Shown piece by piece: positions 8,934 to 16,437 of a stretch of 64,000 bases of DNA (within the stretch, counting starts at the first letter, position 1; every line of letters begins with the position of its first letter). This stretch comes from Streptomyces sp. NBC_00258 (GTDB lineage: Bacteria > Actinomycetota > Actinomycetes > Streptomycetales > Streptomycetaceae). The notes below the pieces were generated by a model. The model made no database searches. It was given only the letters and a program-made list of their open reading frames with translations, and was not told the DNA's origin. Location of the stretch: NCBI RefSeq assembly GCF_036182465.1, contig NZ_CP108081.1, positions 8,742,001 to 8,806,000 on the forward strand. Reading direction: 5' to 3'. Both the position numbers and the translations under genes were made by a program.

Positions 8934-10037
8934 ATGGACACACTGCGCAGCAGGGCCGAGATCCTGAAGCTCGCCCGCCTGCTGGACGTCGAACCACGGC
9001 AGCTGGCGTTCCTCGAAGAACTGCCAGTCGAGGACGTGCGCGCCTTCCGCGAGAGATCCGTCGCCGCGCTCTTCGACGACGCCCCCCGGATCCTCGACCG
9101 CATCGCCGCGAAGACGAAGCTGCTGCCCGCGGGCATCGCAGCGGGCATCTCGCAGAAGGCACTCGGGCCGCAGCTGGCCGCAGCCCTCGCCGGACGCCTC
9201 GAACCGGGCCGCGCCGCCGACATCATCGAGCGGCTGCCGCCCGAGTTCACGGCCCGCTGCTGCCACCACGTCGACCCGCGCCGGATCGCCGGGATCATGG
9301 GCAGACTGGACGACGACATCGTCGTACGGATCGCCCTCGTCCTCGCCGACCGCCGCGACCACCTCACGATGGGCCGGTTCGTCGGGCATCTGCGGGACTC
9401 CGCGCTGCTGCGGATCCTGCCGCGGCTCGACGACGCGACCCTGCTGCTCACCGGCTTCGTCATCGACCATCCCGAACGGCTCGGCCGCATCGTCGAGCTG
9501 CTGGGCGAGGCGCGCGTGTCGTCGGTCATCGCGTCCGCCGCCGACGGCGGGCTGTGGCCGGAGGCCATGGCCGTCGCGAGCATGGTGTCCGGTGAGCAGC
9601 GGGCCAGGATCGCCTCCCTCACCGCCGCCCAGCCCGAGGCCCGCCTCGACTCCCTCGTCCGCACCACCGCCGAGCAGAACCTGTGGGAGTCGCTCCTGCC
9701 GATCGTGGCCGCGCTCGACGAGGACGAGCTGCGGGCCGTCGCCGCGCTGCCCGCGCTGCGGGACCGCGCGGTGCTCGACGGGCTCGTCCGCGGGGTGGTG
9801 GCGACCGGGCTGTGGGCGGAGTTCCTCCCGATGGTGGCGGCACTGCCGCCGACCGCCCGGCGGATCGTCGCGAAGGCCGCGGGGGCGCTCTCCGATCCCG
9901 ACCTCGACGCGCTGGCCGTCGGTGTCGAGAAGGAAGATCTGTGGGAACTGGTCTTTCCGCTGGTGGAGTTGATGGGCGACGGGGCCAGGAGGCGGCTCTT
10001 CGAGCTGCCGGCGTTCCGGGAGCGGGCGGCCGGTTAG
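8934..10037 (+). CDS. Helical-repeat protein of unknown function next to the vWA gene
   Basis: A 367-residue all-helical protein with no catalytic motif that I recognise. It contains repeated helix pairs with recurring patterns such as LADRRDHLTMGRFVGHL, LRILPRLDDATLL and LWxxxLPxVAALD, which suggests a HEAT-like or MgtE-N-like superhelical scaffold. The N-terminal segment LDVEPRQLAFLEELPVEDVRAF is also typical of such repeats. ATG at 8934 follows CAGGAGACCCCTCCCGC. It sits between a 79-residue protein and a vWA protein with short gaps (18 and 36 bp) and probably works with them as a binding scaffold. Function is not known; the scaffold role is inferred. Confidence 0.8.
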   Translation: MDTLRSRAEILKLARLLDVEPRQLAFLEELPVEDVRAFRERSVAALFDDAPRILDRIAAKTKLLPAGIAAGISQKALGPQLAAALAGRLEPGRAADIIERLPPEFTARCCHHVDPRRIAGIMGRLDDDIVVRIALVLADRRDHLTMGRFVGHLRDSALLRILPRLDDATLLLTGFVIDHPERLGRIVELLGEARVSSVIASAADGGLWPEAMAVASMVSGEQRARIASLTAAQPEARLDSLVRTTAEQNLWESLLPIVAALDEDELRAVAALPALRDRAVLDGLVRGVVATGLWAEFLPMVAALPPTARRIVAKAAGALSDPDLDALAVGVEKEDLWELVFPLVELMGDGARRRLFELPAFRERAAG

Positions 10038-10073
10038 GCTCACCCGGTCGGATCATGGCCGGAAGGAGCCCGC

Positions 10074-10796
10074 ATGGCCGGGATCAGCCTCACCAAGGTG
10101 GAGGAGACCGCGCCCGCGCTGGTCAGCCTCTACAAGAGCGCGGGGGTCTCCCTCACCAAGCACGGGCTGAGCGGGCAGCGGGCCGCTGTCTATCTCGTCG
10201 TCGACTACTCGGGATCGATGAAGCCGTACTACGCCGACGGCAGCGTGCAGGCGCTCGCGGACCGTGTGCTCGGTCTGAGCGCACACTTCGACGACGACGG
10301 GACCGTGCCTGTCGTCTTCTTCTCCACGGACGTCGACGCCGTGACCGACATCGCGCTCGACAGTCACGCGGGGCGTGTGGAGCGGATCGTCGCCGGGCTC
10401 GGGCACATGGGCAAGACGAGCTACCACCTGGCGATGGACGCCGTCATCGACCACTACCTCGACAGTGGTTCCAAGGACCCCGCCCTCGTCGTCTTCCAGA
10501 CCGACGGCGGTCCGATCAACAAGCTCGCCGCGGAGCGGTACCTGTGCAAGGCGGCGAAGCTTCCTCTGTTCTGGCAGTTCATCGGCTTCGGTGACCCGTC
10601 CAGCAAACAGTTCGACTTCCTGCGCCGGCTCGACGACCTGGCCGTTCCGGGGAAGCGGGTCGTGGACAACGCCGGCTTCTTCCACGCCGGTTCGGACCCC
10701 CGCCGGGGTGTCTCCGACGGTGAGCTGTACGACCGGTTGCTGGGCGAGTTCCCACGGTGGCTGTCGGCGGCGCGGGCGGCGGGGATCGTCGAGTGA
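10074..10796 (+). CDS. vWA-domain protein, TerF/TerY-like
   Basis: A 240-residue von Willebrand factor A domain protein. It has a complete metal-ion-dependent adhesion site: DYSGS (Asp44, Ser46, Ser48), Thr115 in MGKTSYHL and Asp144 in FQTDGGP. The N-terminal stretch ISLTKVE...GVSLTKHG is typical of TerF-like proteins of tellurite/toxic-anion and stress-associated Ter modules. The ATG at 10074 has GGAAGGAG eight bases upstream. No terD or terC genes are nearby, so this appears to be a stand-alone vWA plus helical-repeat module, likely a metal-dependent protein-protein interaction unit in the cytoplasm. The family call is firm; the process it serves is unknown. Confidence 0.88.
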   Translation: MAGISLTKVEETAPALVSLYKSAGVSLTKHGLSGQRAAVYLVVDYSGSMKPYYADGSVQALADRVLGLSAHFDDDGTVPVVFFSTDVDAVTDIALDSHAGRVERIVAGLGHMGKTSYHLAMDAVIDHYLDSGSKDPALVVFQTDGGPINKLAAERYLCKAAKLPLFWQFIGFGDPSSKQFDFLRRLDDLAVPGKRVVDNAGFFHAGSDPRRGVSDGELYDRLLGEFPRWLSAARAAGIVE

Positions 10797-10825
10797 CACG
10801 CGGTGCCTGAGCCGGTGGGCTCGCT

Positions 10826-10980
10826 GCGGGCCGGCGGGGGCTGGTCGCGCCCACGCGGCGGAGCCGCACATCGATACAGCCCCGCGCCCCTGACGGGGCG
10901 CGGCCGACCCACGGCCCCAGCCACGTCGTTCTCAGGGGCGCGGGGAACTGCGCGAGCAACCCCCACCGGGCCGCAGCCGA
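10826..10980. repeat. Intergenic palindromic repeat, copy A
   Basis: Within the 261-bp gap before qcrB. The left arm begins GCGGGCCGGCGGGGGCTGG and the right arm reads GGGGCGCGGGGAACTGCGCG followed by CCCCCACCGGGCCGC. An inner CCCCGCGCCCC/GGGGCGCGG hairpin and a ccacgcggcggagccgca segment lie between them. The same segment recurs in copy B. The structure can fold in RNA and could terminate transcription from the vWA cluster. It is one of six related copies in the window. Confidence 0.8.
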
Positions 10981-11057
10981 ATCGTGGACCCGCACAACCC
11001 CTTTGGCTTCGCGGAACCCCGTGACACTCTGAACTGAGCCTATGGGGAGGGCCACGA

Positions 11058-12689
11058 ATGGACGCGCGGAGCAACGGGCGAGCGGCACAGACGGGCAAGG
11101 GCGAGAAGGTGGCGGACTGGGCCGACGGACGGCTCGGGGTCTACTCGCTTGCCAAGACCCAGATGCGCAAGGTGTTCCCGGACCACTGGTCCTTCATGCT
11201 GGGCGAGGTCTGCCTCTACAGCTTCCTCGTCCTGATCCTCACCGGCGTCTACCTCACCCTCTTCTTCGAGCCCAGCGCCGCCGAGGTCGTCTACAACGGC
11301 TCGTACGAACCCCTCAACGGCATCATCATGACCAGGGCGTACGAGTCCACCCTCGACATCAGCTTCGACGTGCGCGGCGGACTGCTGATCCGGCAGATCC
11401 ACCACTGGGCCGCGATCGTGTTCGTCGCCGGAATGCTCGTGCACATGATGCGCGTGTTCTTCACGGGCGCCTTCCGCAAGCCGCGCGAGCTGAACTGGCT
11501 GTTCGGCTGGACCCTGCTGTTCCTCGGCATCATCACCGGCCTGACCGGCTACTCGCTCCCCGACGACCTGCTCTCCGGCACCGGCCTCCGCTTCGCGCAG
11601 GGCGCGATCCTGTCCGTGCCGATCGTGGGCACGTACCTCGCGTTCTTCCTCTTCGGAGGGGAGTTCCCGGGACACGACATCATCGCCAGGCTGTACCCGA
11701 TCCACGTCCTCCTGCTGCCCGGGATCATGCTCGGCCTGGTCGTCGCCCATCTGATCCTGGTCTTCTACCACAAGCACACCCAGTACCCCGGGCCCGGCCG
11801 CGACCAGAAGTCCGTGGTGGGCATGCCGTTCATGCCGATCTACATGGCCAAGGCCGGCGGCTTCTTCTTCCTGGTCTTCGGCGTGCTGTCGATGATGGGC
11901 GCGATCGCGACGATCAACCCCGTGTGGGCCTTCGGGCCCTATCGTTCCGATCTGGTCACCACAGGCGCCCAGCCCGACTGGTATCTCGGCTTCTCCGAAG
12001 GGCTGATCCGGGTGATGCCGGGATGGGAGATCAACGCCTGGGGCCACACCCTGCAGCTGGGCGTCTTCATCCCCTTCACCCTCTTCCCGCTGATCATGGT
12101 GGCGATCGCCGTCTACCCGTTCATCGAGGCGTGGATCACCGGGGACAAACGCGAGCACCACATCCTGGACCGGCCCCGCAACGTCCCCACGCGCACGGGG
12201 CTAGGCGTCGCCTGGCTGAGTCTGTACGGCGTACTGCTGATCGGCGGCGGCAACGACATCGTCGCCACGCATCTGCATCTGTCGATCAACTCGATCACCT
12301 GGTTCGTGCGGATCGCCTTCTTCGTGGTCCCGGTGATGGCCTTCGTCATCACCCGACGCGTCTGCATGGGGCTCCAGCGCAGCGACCGCGACAAGGTGCT
12401 GCACGGCAGGGAGTCCGGCGTCATCAAGCGGTTGCCGCACGGCGAGTTCGTCGAGGTGCACGAACCCCTCACCCCGGCCCAGCGGTTCACCCTCACCCAG
12501 CACGAGCAGGACCCGCCCTACGACGTGGGCCCGCTCGTCGACGCGAACGGCGTCGAGCGGAAGGTCAAGCCGTCCCAGCGGCTACGGGCTCGGCTCGCCC
12601 AGGCCATGTACGGGCAGAACGCGCACATTCCCAAGCCGACCGTCGAGGAGTACCGCGAACTCACGAGCAGCGACGACCACCACCACTGA
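11058..12689 (+). CDS. qcrB: Cytochrome bc-type cytochrome b subunit (stand-alone QcrB paralogue)
   Basis: A 543-residue polytopic membrane protein of the actinobacterial QcrB family, the quinol-oxidising di-haem cytochrome b of complex III. Haem-ligand histidines are visible in RQIHHWAAIVF and LVHMMRVFF in one helix, and in YPIHVLLLPG and LVVAHLILVFYHKHT in another. The quinol-site signature is PDWY (in TTGAQPDWYLGF), the actinobacterial variant of PEWY. The C-terminal extension ends in a His-rich tail. ATG at 11058 follows GGGGAGGGCCACGA. Normally qcrB follows qcrC and qcrA; neither is present here, so this is probably a second copy whose partners are encoded elsewhere. Confidence 0.93.
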   Translation: MDARSNGRAAQTGKGEKVADWADGRLGVYSLAKTQMRKVFPDHWSFMLGEVCLYSFLVLILTGVYLTLFFEPSAAEVVYNGSYEPLNGIIMTRAYESTLDISFDVRGGLLIRQIHHWAAIVFVAGMLVHMMRVFFTGAFRKPRELNWLFGWTLLFLGIITGLTGYSLPDDLLSGTGLRFAQGAILSVPIVGTYLAFFLFGGEFPGHDIIARLYPIHVLLLPGIMLGLVVAHLILVFYHKHTQYPGPGRDQKSVVGMPFMPIYMAKAGGFFFLVFGVLSMMGAIATINPVWAFGPYRSDLVTTGAQPDWYLGFSEGLIRVMPGWEINAWGHTLQLGVFIPFTLFPLIMVAIAVYPFIEAWITGDKREHHILDRPRNVPTRTGLGVAWLSLYGVLLIGGGNDIVATHLHLSINSITWFVRIAFFVVPVMAFVITRRVCMGLQRSDRDKVLHGRESGVIKRLPHGEFVEVHEPLTPAQRFTLTQHEQDPPYDVGPLVDANGVERKVKPSQRLRARLAQAMYGQNAHIPKPTVEEYRELTSSDDHHH

Positions 12690-12728
12690 GCACGCAACCG
12701 CTGGGGGCCCAACTGCTTCGGGGCTCGG

Positions 12729-13736
12729 CTACTCGAGGACCAGCTCGCGGCACTCCCCAGGTGTGCCCCAAGCGGTGCGCAGCGCGCGAGCCCTGGTCAG
12801 CCACAGCGACAGGTCGTACTCCGCGGTGTAGCCGATCGCACCGTGCAGTTGCAGCGCGGTACGGGCGGTCCTGTACGCCGCCTCGCAGGCCGTGACCTTG
12901 GCGGCGGTCACGTCGGCCGGGTCCATGGTCAGAGCCGCGCCGAAGAGGAGCGGGCGCGCGAACTCCAACGCGATCTTGGCGTCGGCCAGTCGGTGCTTGA
13001 CCGCCTGGAACGAGCCTATGGGGACGCCGAACTGGCTGCGCTGCTTGACGTACGCCACGGTCCTGTCGAGCAGGGTCAGCCCCACACCGAGCGCCTGCGC
13101 GGCGGTCGCGAGGCGGGCCCAGGTCAGCGCGTGGGCGGCGGCCGCGGCGACTTGGGGGCCGGTGGCGAGGAGTTCGCCGCCCGCCTCCTCCAGCCGGGTG
13201 AGACGGCGGGCCGGATCCATGGACGTACGGACCGGCCCGTGCCCGTGCCCCTGGGCCAGCCTCAACTTGCCGACTGAACCGCCCTCACTGCCTTCGCCGC
13301 CCTGGCCTCCCTCGCCGCTCTCGACCGTGAGGTGGAGGGTGGCCGCGTCTCCGTCCAGCGCGTACGAGCCGTTCAGGGCCACCGTCGCGATCGTCTCTCC
13401 GGATGCCAGCCCCGGCAGGAACCTCTTCGCCAGGCCCGGTTCCGTCAGCAGCGCGGCCGCCGCGACCGTCTCCACGAGCGGGCCCGGTACCGCGTGCCGC
13501 CCCAACTCCACGAAGGCGACGGCCAGTTCGACGGGGAGCGGCCCGACGCCCTCGTACGCCTCGGGGACCGCAAGCGCGAACACTCCCGCGTCGGCGATAC
13601 GGGTCCACAGGGCCCGCCCGGCCGTATGGTCACCGGCGCCCCACGACCGTACGACCGACGGGGTGTCCGCCGCCGTCAGCAGGGCGTCCAGCGAGTGGGC
13701 GAAGGCGCGTTGTTCGTCGTCCAGGAGGAATCGCAT
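12729..13736 (-). CDS. Acyl-CoA dehydrogenase, short subunit of a tandem pair
   Basis: A 335-residue acyl-CoA dehydrogenase family protein. The C-terminal domain is well conserved (YVKQRSQFGVPIGSFQAVKH and LQLHGAIGYTAEYDLSLWL), whereas the middle region around residues 135-170 is a Gly/Glu/Ser-rich stretch of low complexity. I see no Glu at either usual catalytic position, so it may be the non-catalytic partner of the 385-residue protein encoded just upstream. Heteromeric ACADs with one active subunit type are known in steroid degradation. The ATG at 13736 overlaps the upstream stop (TGATG). Context puts it in KstR2-type steroid ring C/D catabolism; the specific fadE number cannot be assigned. 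Confidence 0.87.
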   Translation of the reverse strand: MRFLLDDEQRAFAHSLDALLTAADTPSVVRSWGAGDHTAGRALWTRIADAGVFALAVPEAYEGVGPLPVELAVAFVELGRHAVPGPLVETVAAAALLTEPGLAKRFLPGLASGETIATVALNGSYALDGDAATLHLTVESGEGGQGGEGSEGGSVGKLRLAQGHGHGPVRTSMDPARRLTRLEEAGGELLATGPQVAAAAAHALTWARLATAAQALGVGLTLLDRTVAYVKQRSQFGVPIGSFQAVKHRLADAKIALEFARPLLFGAALTMDPADVTAAKVTACEAAYRTARTALQLHGAIGYTAEYDLSLWLTRARALRTAWGTPGECRELVLE

Positions 13737-14893
13737 CAGCGGCGTCCCTTCGGCAGGCCCAGAAGGCGTTCGGCGATGATGTCGCGCTGGATCTCGTTCG
13801 TGCCCGCGTAGATGGGACCGGCGAGGGAGAAGACGTACCCCTCGGCCCAGCCGCCGTGCTCCTCCCCGCCCGCGTCCGTCAACTCCCCATCCCCGCCCAG
13901 GAGATCGAGCGCCGTCTCGTGCAGCGCGATGTCGTACTCGGACCAGAAGACCTTGTTCAGGCTGGACTCCGGGCCGATGGGCTCGCCGTCGAGGAAACGG
14001 GAGGCGCCCGCGTACGTGAACAGCTGGTACGCGCGGGCGCCGATCACCGCGTCGGCCACCCGGTCCCGGGTGAACGGGTCCCGGCCGCGCGCCCGCCAGA
14101 GCGCGGCCAGCCGGTCGGCCGAGGCCAGGAAGCGGCCGGGGGAACGGAGGGTCAGACCGCGCTCGTTGCCCGCCGTCGACATGGCGACCCGCCAGCCCCG
14201 GCCGGGCTCGCCGATCACGTCCTCGTCCGGCACGAACACGTCGTCCAGGAAGAGTTCGGCGAAGGCCGGCTTGCCGTCCAGGCGGCCGATCGGGCGGACG
14301 GTCACGCCCGGCGCCCGCAGGTCGAACATCAGGTAGGTGAGGCCCTGGTGGGGCTTCGGGGTGTCCGGCTCGCTGCGGAACAGGCCGAACGCGCGGTCGG
14401 CGAACGCGGCCCGCGACGACCACGTCTTCTGCCCGCTCAGCAGCCAGCCGCCGTCCGTGCGCACCGCCCTGGACCTGAGGGAGGCGAGGTCGGACCCGGC
14501 CTCGGGTTCGGACCAGGCCTGCGCCCAGACGACCTCGCCGGAGGCCATCGGCGGCAGGATCCGGGCCCGCTGTTCCTCGGTGCCGTGGTCGAAGAGGGTC
14601 GGCGCGAGGAGGTTGATGCCGTTCTGGCCGACCCGGCCCGGCGCGCCCGCCGCGTAGTACTCCTCCTCGAAGACCAGCCACCGCAGAAGCCCCGCGTCCC
14701 GTCCGCCGTACGCGGCCGGCCAGGACACCACCGACCAGCGGTCCGCGGCGAGTTCGGCCTCCCAGGCGCGGTGTGCGGCGAAGCCCTCCTCGGTCTCCAG
14801 GGAGGGCAGCGGCGGCGACGGGACGTGCGCGTGCAGCCAGGCGCGCGCCTCGGCGCGGAAGGCGTCCTGGTCGGCCGTGAAGTCGAGGTCCAT
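13736..14893 (-). CDS. fadE30: Acyl-CoA dehydrogenase, FadE30-like
   Basis: A 385-residue FAD-dependent acyl-CoA dehydrogenase. It contains the FAD/substrate motifs WSEPEAGSDLASL and QKTWSSRAAF, and a C-terminal IYAGTNEIQRDIIAERLLGL. The medium-chain catalytic Glu position is Ala (YAGT). A Glu is present in NERGLT, the helix used by isovaleryl-CoA-type and FadE enzymes, so the active base is probably there. It resembles mycobacterial FadE30 in the segment WRVAMST...ERG. ATG at 14893 has GGGAAGGA nine bases upstream. It is divergent from ipdF, with a KstR2-like palindrome between them, and is coupled to the second dehydrogenase. The gene number is inferred from context. Confidence 0.88.
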   Translation of the reverse strand: MDLDFTADQDAFRAEARAWLHAHVPSPPLPSLETEEGFAAHRAWEAELAADRWSVVSWPAAYGGRDAGLLRWLVFEEEYYAAGAPGRVGQNGINLLAPTLFDHGTEEQRARILPPMASGEVVWAQAWSEPEAGSDLASLRSRAVRTDGGWLLSGQKTWSSRAAFADRAFGLFRSEPDTPKPHQGLTYLMFDLRAPGVTVRPIGRLDGKPAFAELFLDDVFVPDEDVIGEPGRGWRVAMSTAGNERGLTLRSPGRFLASADRLAALWRARGRDPFTRDRVADAVIGARAYQLFTYAGASRFLDGEPIGPESSLNKVFWSEYDIALHETALDLLGGDGELTDAGGEEHGGWAEGYVFSLAGPIYAGTNEIQRDIIAERLLGLPKGRR

Positions 14894-14909
14894 CAGCGGC
14901 GATCCTTCC

Positions 14910-14927
14910 CTAACAAGTGTTTGGTAG
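14910..14927. promoter_or_regulatory. KstR2-like operator between fadE30-like and ipdF
   Basis: An 18-bp imperfect palindrome, CTAACAAGTGTTTGGTAG. Its 14-bp core AACAAGTGTTTGGT matches the mycobacterial KstR2 consensus AnCAAGnnCTTGnT with one mismatch. It lies between the divergent starts at 14893 (minus) and 14942 (plus). Its complement matches the second site at 21212-21229 at 15 of 18 positions. It is likely bound by the TetR-family regulator encoded at 15743. Confidence 0.8.
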
Positions 14928-14941
14928 GTTAGCGTGGCGTC

Positions 14942-15727
14942 ATGACAGGCGTCGAGAGTCCGGCATACGTGCCCGGGCACGGGCTGCTGAAGGGGCGCAC
15001 CGCAGTGGTGACCGCCGCCGCGGGCGCGGGCATCGGCGGGGCCACCGCGCGCCGCTTCCTGGAGGAGGGCGCGCGCGTGCTGATCAGCGACGCGCACGCG
15101 CGACGACTCAAAGAGTTCGAGGCCGAGCTGGCCGGGGAGTTCGAGGGCGTCTCGGCGCTCGCGTGCGACGTCACCGACGAGGCCCAGGTGCAGGCGCTCT
15201 TCGAGGCCGCCCTGCGACTGCACGGGCGGCTCGACATCGTGGTCAACAACGCCGGTCTCGGCGGGACTTCGGCCCTCGTCGACATGAGCGACGAGCAGTG
15301 GTCGAAGGTGCTCGACGTCACCTTGAACGGCACCTTCCGGTGCACGCGAGCGGCGCTGCGGGCCTTCCGGGCGGGCGGGCACGGTGGCGTGATCGTCAAC
15401 AACGCCTCCGTCGTCGGCTGGCGCGCCCAGGCAGGGCAGGCGCACTACGCGGCGGCGAAGGCGGGGGTCATGGCGCTCACCCGGTGCGCGGCGATCGAGG
15501 CGGCGGAGCACGGAGTGCGCGTCAACGCGGTCTCGCCCAGTCTCGCCATGCACCCGCACCTGGTGAAGGTGACCTCGCCCGAACTGCTGGAGGAACTGAC
15601 GGAACGCGAGGCCTTCGGGAGGTACGCCGAGCCGTGGGAGGTCGCCAACGTGATCGTCTTCCTGGCGTCCGACTACTCCTCGTACATGACCGGAGAATCG
15701 GTCTCCGTCAGCAGCCAGCGGGCCTAG
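14942..15727 (+). CDS. ipdF: Short-chain dehydrogenase, IpdF-like
   Basis: A 261-residue classical SDR. The nucleotide-binding motif is the atypical TAAAGAGIG (instead of TGxxxGIG). NNAG follows, then the catalytic Ser in NNASVVGW and the Tyr/Lys pair in HYAAAKAG. The C-terminal region (RVNAVSPSLAMH, EAFGRYAEPWEVA and FLASDYSSYMTGE) closely resembles mycobacterial IpdF (Rv3559c), an NAD(P)-dependent hydroxyacyl-CoA dehydrogenase of steroid C/D-ring breakdown. The ATG at 14942 has no strong ribosome site and the transcript may have a very short leader. It is the first gene of the ipdF-kstR2-fadA6 unit and is divergent from the acyl-CoA dehydrogenases across a KstR2-like operator. Confidence 0.88.
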   Translation: MTGVESPAYVPGHGLLKGRTAVVTAAAGAGIGGATARRFLEEGARVLISDAHARRLKEFEAELAGEFEGVSALACDVTDEAQVQALFEAALRLHGRLDIVVNNAGLGGTSALVDMSDEQWSKVLDVTLNGTFRCTRAALRAFRAGGHGGVIVNNASVVGWRAQAGQAHYAAAKAGVMALTRCAAIEAAEHGVRVNAVSPSLAMHPHLVKVTSPELLEELTEREAFGRYAEPWEVANVIVFLASDYSSYMTGESVSVSSQRA

Positions 15728-15742
15728 GACCACAATGGGCCC

Positions 15743-16357
15743 GTGCCTCCTACGAAGAAGAAGCCCCAGGTGACCGCCGCGCCCGCCCGCCGTCGCGAAC
15801 TTCTCGACACCGCCGCCGAGGTCTTCGCCGAGCAGGGCTACAACGCCACCACCGTCCGCAAGATCGCGGACCACGCGGGCATGCTCGCGGGCAGCCTCTA
15901 CTACCACTTCGACTCCAAGGAATCGATGCTGGAGGAGATCCTGCGGACCTTCATGGACGAGCTGTGGGACGGGTACGACACCGTCCTGGAGGCCGAGCTC
16001 GGCCCCCGCGAGACGCTGGAGGCCCTGGTCACCGAGTCCTTCCGGGAGATCGACCGGCACCGCGCGGCCGTCGCGATCTACCAGCGGGAGTCCAGGCACC
16101 TCGTCGCGCAGGAGCGGTTCGCGTTCCTCGCCGAGTCGCAGCGCAGATTCGAGAAGACGTGGCTGGCCACGCTGGAGCGGGGAGTGGCCGGCGAGGTCTT
16201 CCGGGACGACCTGGACATCCGGCTCACCTACCGGTTCGTGCGCGACACGGTGTGGGTCGCCGCGTCCTGGTACCGGCCCGGCGGACAGCACAGCCCGGAG
16301 GAGATCGCCCGGCAGTACCTGTCGATGGTCCTCGACGGAATCGCCGTACGGACGTAA
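15743..16357 (+). CDS. kstR2: TetR-family repressor, KstR2 orthologue
   Basis: A 204-residue TetR-family protein. The N-terminal helix-turn-helix spans about residues 16-65 (ELLDTAAEVFAEQGYNATTV, then GSLYYHFDSKESML). The ligand-binding half keeps the segment RFVRDTVWVAASWYRPGG, almost the same as mycobacterial KstR2 (RFIRDTTWVS..WYRPGG). KstR2 represses the genes for HIP (steroid ring C/D) catabolism and is released by HIP-CoA. It follows ipdF by 15 bp and precedes fadA6. Two palindromes of the KstR2 type lie at the divergent promoters of this cluster. The GTG start at 15743 has only a distant AGGA, so initiation may be weak, which is usual for repressors. Confidence 0.9.
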   Translation: MPPTKKKPQVTAAPARRRELLDTAAEVFAEQGYNATTVRKIADHAGMLAGSLYYHFDSKESMLEEILRTFMDELWDGYDTVLEAELGPRETLEALVTESFREIDRHRAAVAIYQRESRHLVAQERFAFLAESQRRFEKTWLATLERGVAGEVFRDDLDIRLTYRFVRDTVWVAASWYRPGGQHSPEEIARQYLSMVLDGIAVRT

Positions 16358-16420
16358 CCCACTGAACTCACTGAACCCACTGAACCCACTGAACCCGCCG
16401 AACCAATTGGACCCACTGAG
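16358..16420. repeat. Nine-base-pair tandem repeat between kstR2 and fadA6
   Basis: Seven consecutive 9-bp units follow the kstR2 stop. They are cccactgaa, ctcactgaa, two more cccactgaa, cccgccgaa, ccaattgga and cccactgag. They fill most of the 80-bp gap before fadA6. No function is evident; unit number may vary between strains. Confidence 0.85.
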
Positions 16421-16437
16421 GAGCCCGAGGAGTCGTC

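Noticed and set aside
7782..10043. Extension of the chitosanase frame upstream to 10043
   Set aside because: The extra 474 codons run antisense to the helical-repeat gene. The ATG at 8621 begins a normal signal sequence.
11058..12689. A cytochrome bc1 operon
   Set aside because: Neither a Rieske protein nor a c-type cytochrome gene adjoins the cytochrome b gene.
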